A stretch of 64,000 bases of DNA from Martelella mediterranea (GCF_021021415.1 NZ_JAINWJ010000008.1:124001-188000), one strand, 5' to 3'. Positions 27,152 to 36,531 are shown, counted from the first letter of the stretch. Notes: generated from the letters alone by a model not told the origin. Made by a program: numbers and translations.

Positions 27152-28099
27152 TTACTGGCAGTTGTACGAAACGCCGTTTGCCGCGTCGATCTGGCGGATC
27201 ACGGCCCAGTTGTCCTTGAAGGTGATCGGGATGAACTGCGCTTCGCCGGATTTCGAGAATTCCTCCTCAAGCGAAGAGCCTTCCCATTCGAACGAGGCGA
27301 AGGCGTCCTTGATCTTGTCCTGAAGCTCGGGCGTCAGGTTGTGCGCTACGCCATAGCCAGTGGTAGGGAATGTCTGCGAGGTATAGATGATCTCTATCTG
27401 GTCGTCGGAAATCACCTCACGGGCGAGCATGCGCTTGCGAACGGAGTTGGCGATGGCGCCGGCCGGATAATCCTTGTTGGCGACACCGAGAATGGTGTTG
27501 TCGTGCTTGCCGGAGAAGGTTGCCTCGAAATCAGTGCCGGCTTCCATGCCGTATTCGGATTTCAGAATGGCCGAAGGGGCCTTGAAACCGGAATTGGAGG
27601 TTTCGGACGAAAACGCCAGGGTCTTGCCCTTGATGTCTTCAACTTCGGCAATGCCGGAGCCCGGATAGGTGATGATTTCCATCTCGTAACCGAACGAGCC
27701 GTCTGCGGCGACCATCATGGTGAACGGACGGAAACCGGCGCAGGCGACGGCCAGCGGGTTCGAACCGGTATTGAAACCGGCAATATGAAGACGACCGGCG
27801 CGCATGGCCTCGATCTGGGCGGCATTGGAATCGACCGGGAAGAACTGGACCCGCTTGCCGGTAACCTCTTCCATATGCGTCAGAAAGTCCTTCCATGCCT
27901 CCGCATAGACGGCCGGATCTTCAACCGGCGTGTAGGCGAAGATCAGCACCGAAGGGTCGGAGAGTTCAGCCGGATCGGACGGGATGTCGGCAATCAGATC
28001 GCCGTCGGCATCCGTGTAGCGGCTGTCCAGCGTAAAATCTGCAAAAGCAGGAACAGTCATGGACGCGAGCACGGTTGCAGCAAGAAGAATACGACGCAT
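27152..28099 (-). CDS. phnD: phosphonate/phosphite binding protein PhnD
   Basis: Periplasmic binding protein, 315 residues, with a Sec signal ending at AFA-D (about residue 20). [45 protein letters not shown] and [17 protein letters not shown] match the PhnD/PtxB class. GGAG precedes the ATG. Phosphonate, phosphite or hypophosphite cannot be told apart by eye, and no phosphonate-breakdown gene is present in this window. First gene of phnDCEE. Confidence 0.9.
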   Translation of the reverse strand: MRRILLAATVLASMTVPAFADFTLDSRYTDADGDLIADIPSDPAELSDPSVLIFAYTPVEDPAVYAEAWKDFLTHMEEVTGKRVQFFPVDSNAAQIEAMRAGRLHIAGFNTGSNPLAVACAGFRPFTMMVAADGSFGYEMEIITYPGSGIAEVEDIKGKTLAFSSETSNSGFKAPSAILKSEYGMEAGTDFEATFSGKHDNTILGVANKDYPAGAIANSVRKRMLAREVISDDQIEIIYTSQTFPTTGYGVAHNLTPELQDKIKDAFASFEWEGSSLEEEFSKSGEAQFIPITFKDNWAVIRQIDAANGVSYNCQ

Positions 28100-28143
28100 G
28101 TTATATCTCCGATCAATGTTTGGATGTCATTTGGGTCGGGCTT

Positions 28144-28176
28144 AGCAGCGTTTTATTACAGCTATACAACGCTGCT
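28144..28176. promoter_or_regulatory. inverted repeat upstream of phnD
   Basis: Perfect 9-bp arms AGCAGCGTT and AACGCTGCT with a 15-bp AT-rich spacer, 45 bp before the phnD start codon. The placement suits an operator. A terminator for the opposite strand is less likely because no gene ends nearby. Confidence 0.45.
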
Positions 28177-28293
28177 GCGCGGTTGAGCGCTTTCAGGCCA
28201 ACGATAATAAAGTTCCCGGCAAGCAGAGCCGCGGCGGCTCCCGCGCCGATAACGCTGCAAAGGCCGTTAAACCGGAAACGTCTCCTTCAGCGG

Positions 28294-28824
28294 TCACTCG
28301 CTCTTTGCCGCGAGATCCGTCGCGCCTTCCATACGCCCGATCTGGTTCAGCCTTGCCTCCAGGGCCATCTGCTCGATCTTTTCCATCGGGAGGCTGAGGA
28401 AGGCGTTGATCCGGCTTTTGAGAAATTGTGCCGTCTGCACAAAGGCCAGTTCCTTTTGCGCCTCGGTCCCCTCGACGGCGGCAGGATCTTCAATACCCCA
28501 ATGCGCCCGCTTCGCTGCTCCGCGCGCGATCGGGCAGGCCTCGCCCGCGGCGCTGTCACAGAGCGTGAAGATGAAGTCGAAAGCGGGCGCGCCGGGGACC
28601 GAAAAGGCATCCCAGCTCTTCGAGTGAAGCCCCTCGACCGGGTAGCCCTGTGCCGCCAGCACCTTGAGCGCGAGCGGATGAACGGCGCCTTTCGGCCGGC
28701 TACCTGCAGAGAAAGCCGCAAACCGACCTGCACCCTCCGTGCTGAGAATGGCTTCAGCCATGATCGACCGTGCCGAGTTTCCCGTGCAGAGAAAGAGAAT
28801 GTTGAAGCTGTGATTGTCTGTCAT
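28294..28824 (-). CDS. arsC: arsenate reductase, LMW-PTP type
   Basis: 176 residues. The phosphatase loop CTGNSARS (Cys13-Ser20, CX5R) starts the protein, and Cys89 and Cys97 in TLCDSAAGEACP are the resolving cysteines of the disulfide cascade. It reduces arsenate to arsenite using thioredoxin or glutaredoxin. ATG 28824 was chosen because the P-loop must lie near the start; the longer reading to 29034 is unlike the family. It is divergent from pstS and shares the 354-bp region 28825-29178 with it. Confidence 0.9.
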   Translation of the reverse strand: MTDNHSFNILFLCTGNSARSIMAEAILSTEGAGRFAAFSAGSRPKGAVHPLALKVLAAQGYPVEGLHSKSWDAFSVPGAPAFDFIFTLCDSAAGEACPIARGAAKRAHWGIEDPAAVEGTEAQKELAFVQTAQFLKSRINAFLSLPMEKIEQMALEARLNQIGRMEGATDLAAKSE

Positions 28825-29063
28825 CGCTGAACTCTCATTTGCATACCGGTGTGAAAATGCGCGGAAGCGCCGTTTGCCGGAAAGCGTAGTGACTGCGACC
28901 GGTCGCCAACCTGCGTAAAGCCATGACGGCAAGGCGGATCGGCAAATCAAATGCGCCGTGGCTGTGGCTTTCGGTTGGACGGCGCCTCCTATTCCCCGCC
29001 TTGCCGACTGCATTGGAACGTCGCGAGGTCGCAAACAGGCCGCTGCAAGTCCCCTTAAACTAT

Positions 29064-29102
29064 CTATGTTGCAATTTCATGAAACTGTAACATGACTATG
29101 TT
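29064..29102 (+). promoter_or_regulatory. phased PhoB-box-like half-sites before pstS
   Basis: Four 7-bp half-sites repeat every 10-11 bp: CTATGTT (29064), TTTCATG (29075), CTGTAAC (29085), CTATGTT (29096). PhoB boxes are direct repeats of CTGTCAT-like half-sites at 11-bp steps, so this fits, although the individual matches are imperfect. The rest of the 28825-29178 region is a GC-rich leader without a gene. Confidence 0.55.
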
Positions 29103-29178
29103 TTACCGTCTCCCGGGAACCACCCGTTGAAACCCGAAATGGATTCGACACCCGATCCAGCCAGGAGAGATTATTCCA

Positions 29179-30165
29179 ATGAAGAAGACACTTTCAGTCG
29201 CCGTTTTCACCGCCGCCTCCCTGCTTGCCTATCAGGCCGCTGCGCAGGAAGATGCTATCCAGGTTGACGGCTCGTCGACCGTGTTCCCCGTCTCCGAGGC
29301 GTTTGCCGAGGAGTACCAGATCGCAACCGGCAACCGCGTCGTCGTCGGCGTGTCAGGTACCGGTGGCGGCTTCAAGAAGTTCTGCCGCGGCGAGACCAGC
29401 TTCTCCGGCGCATCGCGCCCGATCAAGAACGAGGAAAAAGAGCTTTGCGCCGAGAACGGCATCGAGTTCCTCGAAATGCCCCTCGCCATGGACGCGCTGG
29501 CCGTCATCGTGAACCCCGATAACCCGATCAGCTGCATGACCGTCGAAGAGCTGAAGACGGCTTACGAGACCAAAGCCCAGGGTGTCGTCAACAGCTGGAA
29601 CCAGTTGAACCCGGAATACCCGGACCAGCCGCTCACCCTGTTCGGTGCCGGCACAGATTCGGGCACCTACGACTACTTCACCTTCGCCATCATCGGCGAA
29701 GAGGGCGCCTCGCGCGGCGATTTCACCGCGACCGAAGACGACAACATCACCATCCAGGGCGTATCGACCGACGTCGATGCCATCGGCTTCCTCGGTCTGG
29801 CCTATGTCGAAGAGAACCGTGGCCGCGTGAAGCCGCTGGAAATCTCCTATAACGGCGGTGATTGCGTTGCGCCGACCACCGAAAACGCGGCCAGCGGCGC
29901 GTATCAGCCACTGACCCGTCCGCTGTTCATCTACGCGAACAAAGAGCACCTGGACACGAAGGCGAATGTCGAGGATTTCGCCAAGTTCATGTTCAACCCG
30001 GAACTCGCGCCGGAACTCGTGGCCTCCACCGGCTATCTGGCGCTGCCCAGCAAGGCCTTCTCGCTTGCCGAAGAAAAGATCGTTGCCCGCTCGACCGGCT
30101 CGTTCTTCGATGGCGGCTCCAAGGTCGGCGTCACGCCCGACGATCTTCTGAAGGCTGCCAACTAG
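29179..30165 (+). CDS. pstS: phosphate-binding protein PstS
   Basis: Periplasmic phosphate-binding protein, 328 residues, with a Sec signal ending at AAA-Q (about residue 22). VDGSSTVFPVSEAFAEEY, GVSGTGGGFKKFCRGE and FGAGTDSGTYDYFT hold the serine, threonine and glycine backbone ligands of the PstS site. AGGAGAG precedes the ATG. First gene of a pstSCAB-phoU operon. PstS proteins discriminate phosphate from arsenate to differing degrees, which matters because arsenic genes flank the operon. Confidence 0.95.
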   Translation: MKKTLSVAVFTAASLLAYQAAAQEDAIQVDGSSTVFPVSEAFAEEYQIATGNRVVVGVSGTGGGFKKFCRGETSFSGASRPIKNEEKELCAENGIEFLEMPLAMDALAVIVNPDNPISCMTVEELKTAYETKAQGVVNSWNQLNPEYPDQPLTLFGAGTDSGTYDYFTFAIIGEEGASRGDFTATEDDNITIQGVSTDVDAIGFLGLAYVEENRGRVKPLEISYNGGDCVAPTTENAASGAYQPLTRPLFIYANKEHLDTKANVEDFAKFMFNPELAPELVASTGYLALPSKAFSLAEEKIVARSTGSFFDGGSKVGVTPDDLLKAAN

Positions 30166-30180
30166 GCGCATTTCATCTCG

Positions 30181-30213
30181 GCGGCGGGTCTTTTCGCCCG
30201 CCGCATCTTTTTC
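30181..30213 (+). terminator. attenuating terminator after pstS
   Basis: A perfect 8-bp stem GCGGCGGG / CCCGCCGC with an 8-nt loop, then ATCTTTTT. It lies 15 bp after the pstS stop codon and before pstC. It should stop part of the transcripts and leave pstS more abundant than pstCAB. Confidence 0.75.
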
Positions 30214-30231
30214 CGGTCAAGCGAGGTTGCG

Positions 30232-31164
30232 GTGCCCGTAGATTCCATTCCCAGTTCAGCGGAACTCATCAACAGCGGTTTTGTCAAAAGACGGCGACTG
30301 ATCGACCGGGGCATGAGGGTTTTCCTGTTCCTGTGCGCGGCACTGTCGGTATTCGTCACATTCGCCATCGTCTATATTCTGATACGCGATTCGGCCGGGT
30401 TCTTTGCCCATGTGCCGCTGTTCGACTTCCTGTTCGGCACGATGTGGACGCCGGTCTTTGCCGACCCGCAATTCGGGGTCCTGCCTCTCTTGGCGGCGAC
30501 ATTGCAAACGGCGGGGCTTGCTATGATCATCGCGGTGCCTTTCGGCCTGGTCATGGCAATCTATCTCAGCGAATATGCCAGGCCGGCGGTGCGTGAGACG
30601 GTGAAGCCTGCGCTCGAAATGCTCGAGGCGGTGCCCACTGTGGTTTACGGTTATTTCGCGCTTCTGGTGATGACGCCATTTCTGCAACAGTTCATTCCCG
30701 GGCTCAAGGGCATCAACCTGCTGGTGCCCGGCATCATCCTCGGCATCATGATCCTGCCCTACGTTGTCTCTGTCTCTGAAGATGCGATGCGCGCCGTGCC
30801 CAACAGTTTGCGCGAAGGCGGTTACGCGCTTGGCATGGCGAAATGGCAGGTGGCGACACGTATCGTCATCCCCGGCGCGTTTTCGGGCATCACCGCCGCC
30901 TTCATCCTCGGCATGTCGCGCGCGGTGGGCGAGACGATGGTACTGGCGATCGCAGCAGGCCAGAACCCGAACCTGACATGGGACCCGCGCGAGGGGGCCG
31001 CGACAATCACAGCCTATATCGTGCAGATGAGCCTCGGTGACGTGGCGCATGGATCGGTCGCGTACGAATCGATCTTTGCGGTGGGCTTGCTGCTCTTTGT
31101 CATCACGCTCGCCTTCAATGTCATCGGCTTCTACCTGCGCCGCAAGTTCCGCGAGGCATACTGA
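30232..31164 (+). CDS. pstC: phosphate ABC permease PstC
   Basis: 310 residues with six membrane segments. The TM coupling loop and family motifs are clear: LEMLEAVPTVVYGYFALLV, SVSEDAMRAVPNSLREGGYALG and MSRAVGETMVLAIAAG. A GTG start at 30232 is the best-placed candidate (GAGG 9 bp upstream), giving a short cytosolic N-terminus; a later ATG (about 30313) is an alternative. It lies after the pstS attenuator and 1 bp before pstA. Confidence 0.93.
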   Translation: MPVDSIPSSAELINSGFVKRRRLIDRGMRVFLFLCAALSVFVTFAIVYILIRDSAGFFAHVPLFDFLFGTMWTPVFADPQFGVLPLLAATLQTAGLAMIIAVPFGLVMAIYLSEYARPAVRETVKPALEMLEAVPTVVYGYFALLVMTPFLQQFIPGLKGINLLVPGIILGIMILPYVVSVSEDAMRAVPNSLREGGYALGMAKWQVATRIVIPGAFSGITAAFILGMSRAVGETMVLAIAAGQNPNLTWDPREGAATITAYIVQMSLGDVAHGSVAYESIFAVGLLLFVITLAFNVIGFYLRRKFREAY

Positions 31165-31165
31165 G

Positions 31166-32119
31166 ATGGCCACCACAACCGAAGGAATGCCGGGCAACGG
31201 TGCTTCAACGAACCAGGCGGCGTTCGACGCGGTCGTCCGCGCCAAGAAGAAAGACATCATCTTCGCCTCCGGCGGGCTGATCGTCATGGCCATCGCAATG
31301 GCGCTGCTTCTGACGCTGATCGGCGACCTTGTCATCCGCGGCGCCACCCGCATCAGTTACGATTTCATGACCAGTTATCCGTCGCGCATACCGGAGCGGG
31401 CAGGTATTCTATCGGCATGGGTCGGCTCGCTTCTGGTAATGTTGGTGACCGCTTTCCTCGCCATTCCCATCGGGATCGGCGCGGGGCTTTATCTGGAGGA
31501 ATATGCCAGGAAGGGGTGGGTCTCGAACTTCATCGAGATCAACGTGTCCAACCTCGCCGGCGTACCTTCGATCATCTACGGTCTTCTGGCGCTCGGTCTC
31601 TTCGTCTACGGGTTCGACCTCGGCAAGACGATCCTCGTGGCCGGCATGACGCTCGCACTGCTGATCCTTCCGATCGTAATCGTCTCGACCCGCGAGGCGG
31701 TGCGCTCGATCCCTTCGATCATCAAGGAGAGTGCTTATGGCCTTGGAGCCGATCAATGGCAGGTCATGTGGCACTACATCATACCGGCGGCGCGGCCTGG
31801 CATCCTGACCGGTGCCATCGTGGGTCTCAGCCGCGCCATCGGCGAGACCGCCCCGATCATCACGATTGGCGCGCTGACCTTCATCGCCTTCCTTCCGCCG
31901 CCGCCCGTGACCGGAGAGTTTCCGTTCATCTCCTTCGCCTGGCTCAATGACGGTTTCACCGTGCTGCCGATCCAGATGTTCAACTGGATTTCCCGACCTC
32001 AGGCTGGTTTTCACACCGCCGCGGCCGCAACCGGTGTGGTGCTGATCGTGTTGACCTTTTCGCTCAACGGCATCGCCATCTGGATCCGGTATCGGCTCCG
32101 CAAAGGACACAGAAACTGA
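31166..32119 (+). CDS. pstA: phosphate ABC permease PstA
   Basis: 317 residues, six membrane segments. NVSNLAGVPSIIYGLLALGLFVYG and STREAVRSIPSIIKESAYGLGA are the family's coupling motifs, and SRAIGETAPIITIGAL matches PstA. ATG 31166 was chosen: it follows the pstC stop by 1 bp and gives an N-terminus like other PstA proteins. It pairs with PstC. Confidence 0.93.
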   Translation: MATTTEGMPGNGASTNQAAFDAVVRAKKKDIIFASGGLIVMAIAMALLLTLIGDLVIRGATRISYDFMTSYPSRIPERAGILSAWVGSLLVMLVTAFLAIPIGIGAGLYLEEYARKGWVSNFIEINVSNLAGVPSIIYGLLALGLFVYGFDLGKTILVAGMTLALLILPIVIVSTREAVRSIPSIIKESAYGLGADQWQVMWHYIIPAARPGILTGAIVGLSRAIGETAPIITIGALTFIAFLPPPPVTGEFPFISFAWLNDGFTVLPIQMFNWISRPQAGFHTAAAATGVVLIVLTFSLNGIAIWIRYRLRKGHRN

Positions 32120-32122
32120 ACC

Positions 32123-33001
32123 ATGATTGATGACAACATGACAGCCGAAAAAGCAGACGCCGAGATCGAGAAAAACAAACTTCAAGATGAACGCGAGGCG
32201 GCCATGCCGCCTCCGATCAAGCCTGCGGCTGAGAGCGAAGCGCTACGCGCCCGGATTGAGGATTTCAGCTTTTACTACGCCGACGGTTTCCAGGCGATCA
32301 AGAATGTCAACATGCCGATCCTCGACCGCAAGGTGACGGCGATCATCGGCTCCTCGGGATGCGGCAAGTCCACCCTTCTGCGCAGCCTCAACCGGATGCA
32401 CGATCTCTACCCCGGCAACCGCTACGAGGGACGGGTAATACTGGAGCCGGAGGGCGAGAACCTGGTCGGCCGCGACGCCGATCCTGTGCTGGTGCGACTG
32501 CGCATCGGCATGGTGTTCCAGAAGCCGAATCCCTTTCCCAAATCGATTTACGAAAACGTGGCTGCCGGCTTGCGCGTGCGCGGGATCAGCAAACGCCAGG
32601 TGATCGACGAAGCGGTGGAAAGCGCATTAAAGCGCGCCGCGATCTGGGACGAGGTCAAGGACAAGCTCAATGGCTCGGCCTACGACCTTTCGGGCGGGCA
32701 GCAGCAGCGTCTGTGCATCGCACGCGGTCTGGCTCCGAACCCGGAAATCCTGCTTCTGGACGAGCCGACATCGGCGCTCGATCCGATAGCGACGGCCAAG
32801 GTAGAGGACCTGGTCCAGGAACTCGCGAAATCGGTGACCATCGTGATCGTCACCCACAACATGCAGCAGGCGGCGCGCATCTCGCACCGCACGGCATTCA
32901 TGTATCTGGGCGAACTGACTGAATTCGGCGAAACGAGCCAGATTTTCAATAATCCCCAGCATCCCCGCACGGAGAACTACATCACCGGACGCTACGGTTG
33001 A
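32123..33001 (+). CDS. pstB: phosphate ABC transporter ATPase PstB
   Basis: 292 residues, longer at the N-terminus than most PstB proteins by about 40 residues of charged sequence. Walker [10 protein letters not shown] is about residues 76-84, the Q-loop region is [18 protein letters not shown] (typical of PstB), the signature is [16 protein letters not shown], and Walker B is [12 protein letters not shown]. It hydrolyses ATP for PstCA. It lies 3 bp after pstA. Confidence 0.95.
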   Translation: MIDDNMTAEKADAEIEKNKLQDEREAAMPPPIKPAAESEALRARIEDFSFYYADGFQAIKNVNMPILDRKVTAIIGSSGCGKSTLLRSLNRMHDLYPGNRYEGRVILEPEGENLVGRDADPVLVRLRIGMVFQKPNPFPKSIYENVAAGLRVRGISKRQVIDEAVESALKRAAIWDEVKDKLNGSAYDLSGGQQQRLCIARGLAPNPEILLLDEPTSALDPIATAKVEDLVQELAKSVTIVIVTHNMQQAARISHRTAFMYLGELTEFGETSQIFNNPQHPRTENYITGRYG

Positions 33002-33022
33002 TGAGATGTCGAAAGGAAGCAA

Positions 33023-33700
33023 ATGGAAAAGCGACATACGCTGCAAGCCTTTGAACAGGCACTGAGTGACCTGTCCGCCGCCGTCCTGATCATGACGGAA
33101 CATGTTCAGGCCATGGTTGCAAGCGCAGCCCACGTGCTTCTCGACAACGATCTGGTGCGCGCCGGTGAAGTGGTTGAAAACGATCTGGTCGTGGACCGCG
33201 AATTGGAGACAATCCGCGCCCGCTGTCTGGATATACTGGTGCGCTATCAGCCGGTGGCCGGTGACCTTCGCCAGGTCATCGCCATCGAGCACAGCGCGGG
33301 AAACCTTGAGCGCGCGGCGGATCATGCGAAGAATATCGCCAAACGCGCCATTGCGGACCGCAACTCCCGGATATCGGCGGATGCAGCTGAACTGTTCAGA
33401 CAGCTGCATGCCGCGGTTCTTGGAGCATTGGAAGATGCCAATGATGCCCTTGTGCGCCGGGATGTTGACCTGGCGCACAAGGTGGTGCGCGGCGACAGGC
33501 GTATCGATGTCCTCCATGACGATCTGTTTCACCTTGTTCTGGCAGGCAGCCGGCGAGACACCTCGAAACTGAAGTCCGATATCCATCTGCTGTTTGCCGC
33601 CAAAAGCCTGGAGCGTATCGGTGACCACGCCACGAATATTGCCGAAGAAGTGATTTTCATGAGCAGACGCGAAGCGCCAGACGGATCGATCGACACATAA
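33023..33700 (+). CDS. phoU: phosphate transport regulator PhoU
   Basis: 225 residues, all-helical, with the family's two three-helix bundles. The metal-binding E-x-x-x-D repeats appear as VENDLVVDRELETIRARCLDIL in the first half and LERIGDHATNIAEEVIF in the second. It links PstSCAB activity to PhoR/PhoB signalling. A short direct repeat ATAAGACGGG occurs twice in the 30 bp between it and the next gene. Confidence 0.95.
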   Translation: MEKRHTLQAFEQALSDLSAAVLIMTEHVQAMVASAAHVLLDNDLVRAGEVVENDLVVDRELETIRARCLDILVRYQPVAGDLRQVIAIEHSAGNLERAADHAKNIAKRAIADRNSRISADAAELFRQLHAAVLGALEDANDALVRRDVDLAHKVVRGDRRIDVLHDDLFHLVLAGSRRDTSKLKSDIHLLFAAKSLERIGDHATNIAEEVIFMSRREAPDGSIDT

Positions 33701-33730
33701 GACGGGTCAACAAATAAGACGGGAACCGCC

Positions 33731-34438
33731 ATGCTGAAGCAGAAAGCACTCGATCTGCTGAAACCCAGAATTCTCGTGGTCGAAAACGGGATGGTCGAAC
33801 GGGACTCCCTGTTCCGGCAACTGCAGGACAGCGGATATGCTGCGTGTGTGGCGATGGACGGCAAGACGCCGCTGCAGGCGGCAAGAGATGAGAGGCCGGA
33901 CATCGTCCTTTTCAATTGCGTCGCACCGAATGATTATGGCTTCAACCTGTGCCGCAGCTTCAAACAGGACAGCGCCACGAGGCAGATGCCGCTGATCATT
34001 CTGTCCGGCAGTTCCGGCGAGGAAGACAAGGTCAAGGGGCTTGAACTGGGCGCAGACGATTACCTGTCCAAACCCTACTCTTCATCGGAGCTGGCGGCGC
34101 GGCTCCATGTCCAGCTTCGTCGTATCGATTCCGGAAAGGTAAGGCCCTGCCTCACCTTTGAGCGCATCGCTCTGGATGAAGACGCGCTGCGGGTCTATAT
34201 CGAAGGACGCCCCGTGCATCTCGGTCCAACCGAATATCGCATGCTTGCGGCCTTCATGAGTCGTCCTGGACGCCCCTTCACCAGGGAACAGTTGTTGGAA
34301 CGCGCCGGACGGCGCAAAGGCGATGTCGATATTCGCAGTGTGGATGTGCATATCGGCCGTCTGCGCAAGGTGCTCAACCAGAAGAAAACGAACTACCCGC
34401 TCCGAACAATCAGGGGAATAGGCTACGCCCTCGGCTAA
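33731..34438 (+). CDS. PhoB-like response regulator with degenerate receiver
   Basis: OmpR/PhoB-family regulator, 235 residues. The C-terminal winged helix is intact (EYRMLAAFMSRPGRPFTREQLLE and VDVHIGRLRKVL), so it should bind PhoB-like DNA. The receiver keeps Lys114 (LSKPY) but lacks the phospho-acceptor: the strand that normally ends LLD reads IVLFN, giving Asn62. The metal pair D/E is also lost, since VVEDE is VVENG (Glu18, Asn19, Gly20). No histidine kinase gene is adjacent. It cannot be phosphorylated in the usual way, so it may act constitutively or by another signal. It follows phoU by 30 bp. Confidence 0.9.
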   Translation: MLKQKALDLLKPRILVVENGMVERDSLFRQLQDSGYAACVAMDGKTPLQAARDERPDIVLFNCVAPNDYGFNLCRSFKQDSATRQMPLIILSGSSGEEDKVKGLELGADDYLSKPYSSSELAARLHVQLRRIDSGKVRPCLTFERIALDEDALRVYIEGRPVHLGPTEYRMLAAFMSRPGRPFTREQLLERAGRRKGDVDIRSVDVHIGRLRKVLNQKKTNYPLRTIRGIGYALG

Positions 34439-34473
34439 ACCTTGCGGCTGACACAAAATCGTTGTCTCTTCCG

Positions 34474-34500
34474 GTCATAAGCATAAATCGGACTTATGAC
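34474..34500. promoter_or_regulatory. ArsR-type operator
   Basis: Perfect 8-bp inverted repeat GTCATAAG / CTTATGAC with an 11-bp spacer, 14 bp before the ATG of the ArsR-ArsC fusion. The size and placement match ArsR/SmtB-family operators, suggesting autorepression. Confidence 0.65.
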
Positions 34501-34514
34501 TGCACTGAAGAGGC

Positions 34515-35345
34515 ATGCACGTAATGATAGATGACATGGTCGGGATGCTCGATGCGCTCGGGCACGCCGGACGGCTCCACGTATTCCGCGTTCTGGTTCG
34601 ACGATATCCGCAATCAGTGGCAGCCGGTGAACTGGCCGAAACACTTGGCTATAAACGCTCGACGCTTTCCATCTATCTATCGGTTCTGCGGCGTGCGGGT
34701 CTCGTCCATCAGGATCGCGACGGGAACTCCTTGTTGTACAGCGCCGATCTATCCGGCGCGAAGTCGCTGATAGGCTTCCTCTCGGAGGATTGTTGTCGGG
34801 GCCGAACAAACAATGACCATCGCACGATAGATTTCGACGCGAGCGATCACCGCAGATATAATGTCCTGTTCGTCTGTACGCGCAATTCAGCGCGGTCAAT
34901 CTTTGCCGAAGTCATCCTGCGTGACACCGCGCCTGAGCGGTTTGCAGCCTATTCCGCAGGCACATCGTCACATGGCGCGGTCCATCCCTTGACCCTGCAG
35001 GTTCTTGAAGAAAACGGACACGAGATTTCAGAACTGGGGACAAGCTCGATCGCCGAGTTTCAGAAGCCGGCCGCGCCGCAAATGGACTTCGTTTTCACTG
35101 TGTGCGACCAGGCGGCCAATGAAGAATGCCCGGTCTGGCCCGGACAGCCGGTTACAGCGCATTGGGGTCACCCGGATCCTGCCGCGGGCGACCTCAGCGA
35201 CGATAAACGCCTCGAACTGTTTCGCCAGACCTATCAGGCCATGAGCCGGCGCATTCAGCCCTTCGCCGAGCTTCAGGGCGCAGCCCTCGATCGGGCAGCC
35301 CTGCAGAACAAGGTTGACGATATCGGAAGGCTTCAACTGGTTTGA
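34515..35345 (+). CDS. ArsR-type repressor fused to LMW-PTP arsenate reductase
   Basis: 276 residues in two parts. Residues 5-95 form an ArsR/SmtB winged helix (VAAGELAETLGYKRSTLSIYLSVLRRAGLV) with a Cys93-Cys94 pair in the EDCC motif. Residues about 114-276 form an LMW-PTP arsenate reductase: CTRNSARS gives Cys121 and Arg127, and Cys197 and Cys205 are the resolving pair. The third As(III) cysteine of the AfArsR type is absent from the linker. The protein could sense arsenite and produce it in one chain. ATG 34515 is used; ATG 34524 is possible. It is divergent from no gene and follows the PhoB-like gene by 76 bp. Confidence 0.85.
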   Translation: MHVMIDDMVGMLDALGHAGRLHVFRVLVRRYPQSVAAGELAETLGYKRSTLSIYLSVLRRAGLVHQDRDGNSLLYSADLSGAKSLIGFLSEDCCRGRTNNDHRTIDFDASDHRRYNVLFVCTRNSARSIFAEVILRDTAPERFAAYSAGTSSHGAVHPLTLQVLEENGHEISELGTSSIAEFQKPAAPQMDFVFTVCDQAANEECPVWPGQPVTAHWGHPDPAAGDLSDDKRLELFRQTYQAMSRRIQPFAELQGAALDRAALQNKVDDIGRLQLV

Positions 35346-35386
35346 GTTGAGGACTGTCGAAAACCGGCGGCTGAAAGACCTTTTCT

Positions 35387-36115
35387 TCAGTGCGTGTTCT
35401 GGTTGACGCGGCGAGAGAGTTCTGCCGCACTTTCGACGCGTTCTGAATAACGGTCGGTGAGATAGCCAGCCCTACCCCGCGTCAGCCAGGTGAACTTCAC
35501 AAGTTCCTCACACACATCGACGATACGCATGTACAGAGGGGAAGGCTTCATGCGCCCGACTTCGTCAAACTCGGTGAAGGCCCTGGGTACGGATGATTGA
35601 TTGGGGATGGTGATCATACGCATCCAGCGCCCGAGGATTCGCATCTGGTTGACGGCATTGAAGCTCTGGCTGCCGCCCGAAACCTCCATGACCGCCAGTG
35701 TCTTGCCCTGGGTGGGCCGGATACCGCCCAGCGATAGCGGTATCCAGTCGATCTGCGTCTTCATGATGCCGGTCATCGCGCCATGCCGCTCGGGGCTGAC
35801 CCACAGCATGCCCTCGGACCATTGGGCGAGGTCGCGCAACTCCTGGACTTTCGGGTGGCCGGAATCCGCATCGTCAGGCAGAGGTAGACCCGACGGTTTG
35901 AAGGTGCGCACTTCGCAGCCGTACCAGCGCAGCAGTCTCATCGCCTCTTCGGAGGCCAGGCGTGAAAAGGAGCGCTCGCGCAACGAACCGTAAAGCACCA
36001 GAATCCTGGGGGGATGGCGAGGCGCATCCGGACCCGCCAGCAGATCGACGTCAACTGGAGGCAACTTGTCCGGATCGATATTCGGCAGGTCATCGAGGCG
36101 TTCGGTCCCGCTCAT
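35387..36115 (-). CDS. arsH: ArsH, NADPH-dependent FMN reductase
   Basis: 242 residues, flavodoxin-like fold. [25 protein letters not shown] holds the FMN phosphate loop and [24 protein letters not shown] is the ArsH signature. ArsH oxidises trivalent organoarsenicals to the pentavalent form and may reduce quinones. Its ATG overlaps the arsC stop codon by 4 nt, so they are co-translated. Confidence 0.94.
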   Translation of the reverse strand: MSGTERLDDLPNIDPDKLPPVDVDLLAGPDAPRHPPRILVLYGSLRERSFSRLASEEAMRLLRWYGCEVRTFKPSGLPLPDDADSGHPKVQELRDLAQWSEGMLWVSPERHGAMTGIMKTQIDWIPLSLGGIRPTQGKTLAVMEVSGGSQSFNAVNQMRILGRWMRMITIPNQSSVPRAFTEFDEVGRMKPSPLYMRIVDVCEELVKFTWLTRGRAGYLTDRYSERVESAAELSRRVNQNTH

Positions 36116-36525
36116 TGATTTGCCCCGCCGAAGCGCACCACATCGCCGTCTTCCTTGGTAAACACCGCCACCGGGTTGGCCAGCATTTCAAGTACCCGCT
36201 CTGAAGGCCGGCATAACCGCGCACCTTTTTCTGACACCACAATTGGACGATTGATCAGGATCGGGTGCGCCATCATGGCATCGATCAGTTGATCATCACT
36301 CAGCGTCGGATCATCAAGATTGAGTTCCTCAAAAGGCGTTCCCTTGCGCCGCAGCAACTCTCTTGGCGTGATCGCCATCATCGATATCAGTTCGGTCAGC
36401 CGTTCGCGACCGGGTGGAGATTTCAGATATTCGATCACGGTCGGGGTTTCGCCCGACGCTTCGATCATCGCAAGCGTGTTGCGAGAGGTTCCACATTCCG
36501 GGTTGTGAAAAATCGTCGTTCTCAA
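36112..36525 (-). CDS. arsC: arsenate reductase, glutaredoxin-coupled ArsC
   Basis: 137 residues of the Spx/ArsC fold. [13 protein letters not shown] gives the catalytic Cys11, and the arginines that bind the arsenate adduct lie in RRKGTPF and in [17 protein letters not shown]. It is the second arsenate reductase family in this block, unrelated to the LMW-PTP forms. It sits 6 bp after arsR and overlaps arsH by 4 nt. Confidence 0.95.
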   Translation of the reverse strand: MRTTIFHNPECGTSRNTLAMIEASGETPTVIEYLKSPPGRERLTELISMMAITPRELLRRKGTPFEELNLDDPTLSDDQLIDAMMAHPILINRPIVVSEKGARLCRPSERVLEMLANPVAVFTKEDGDVVRFGGANQ

Positions 36526-36531
36526 GCGTTT

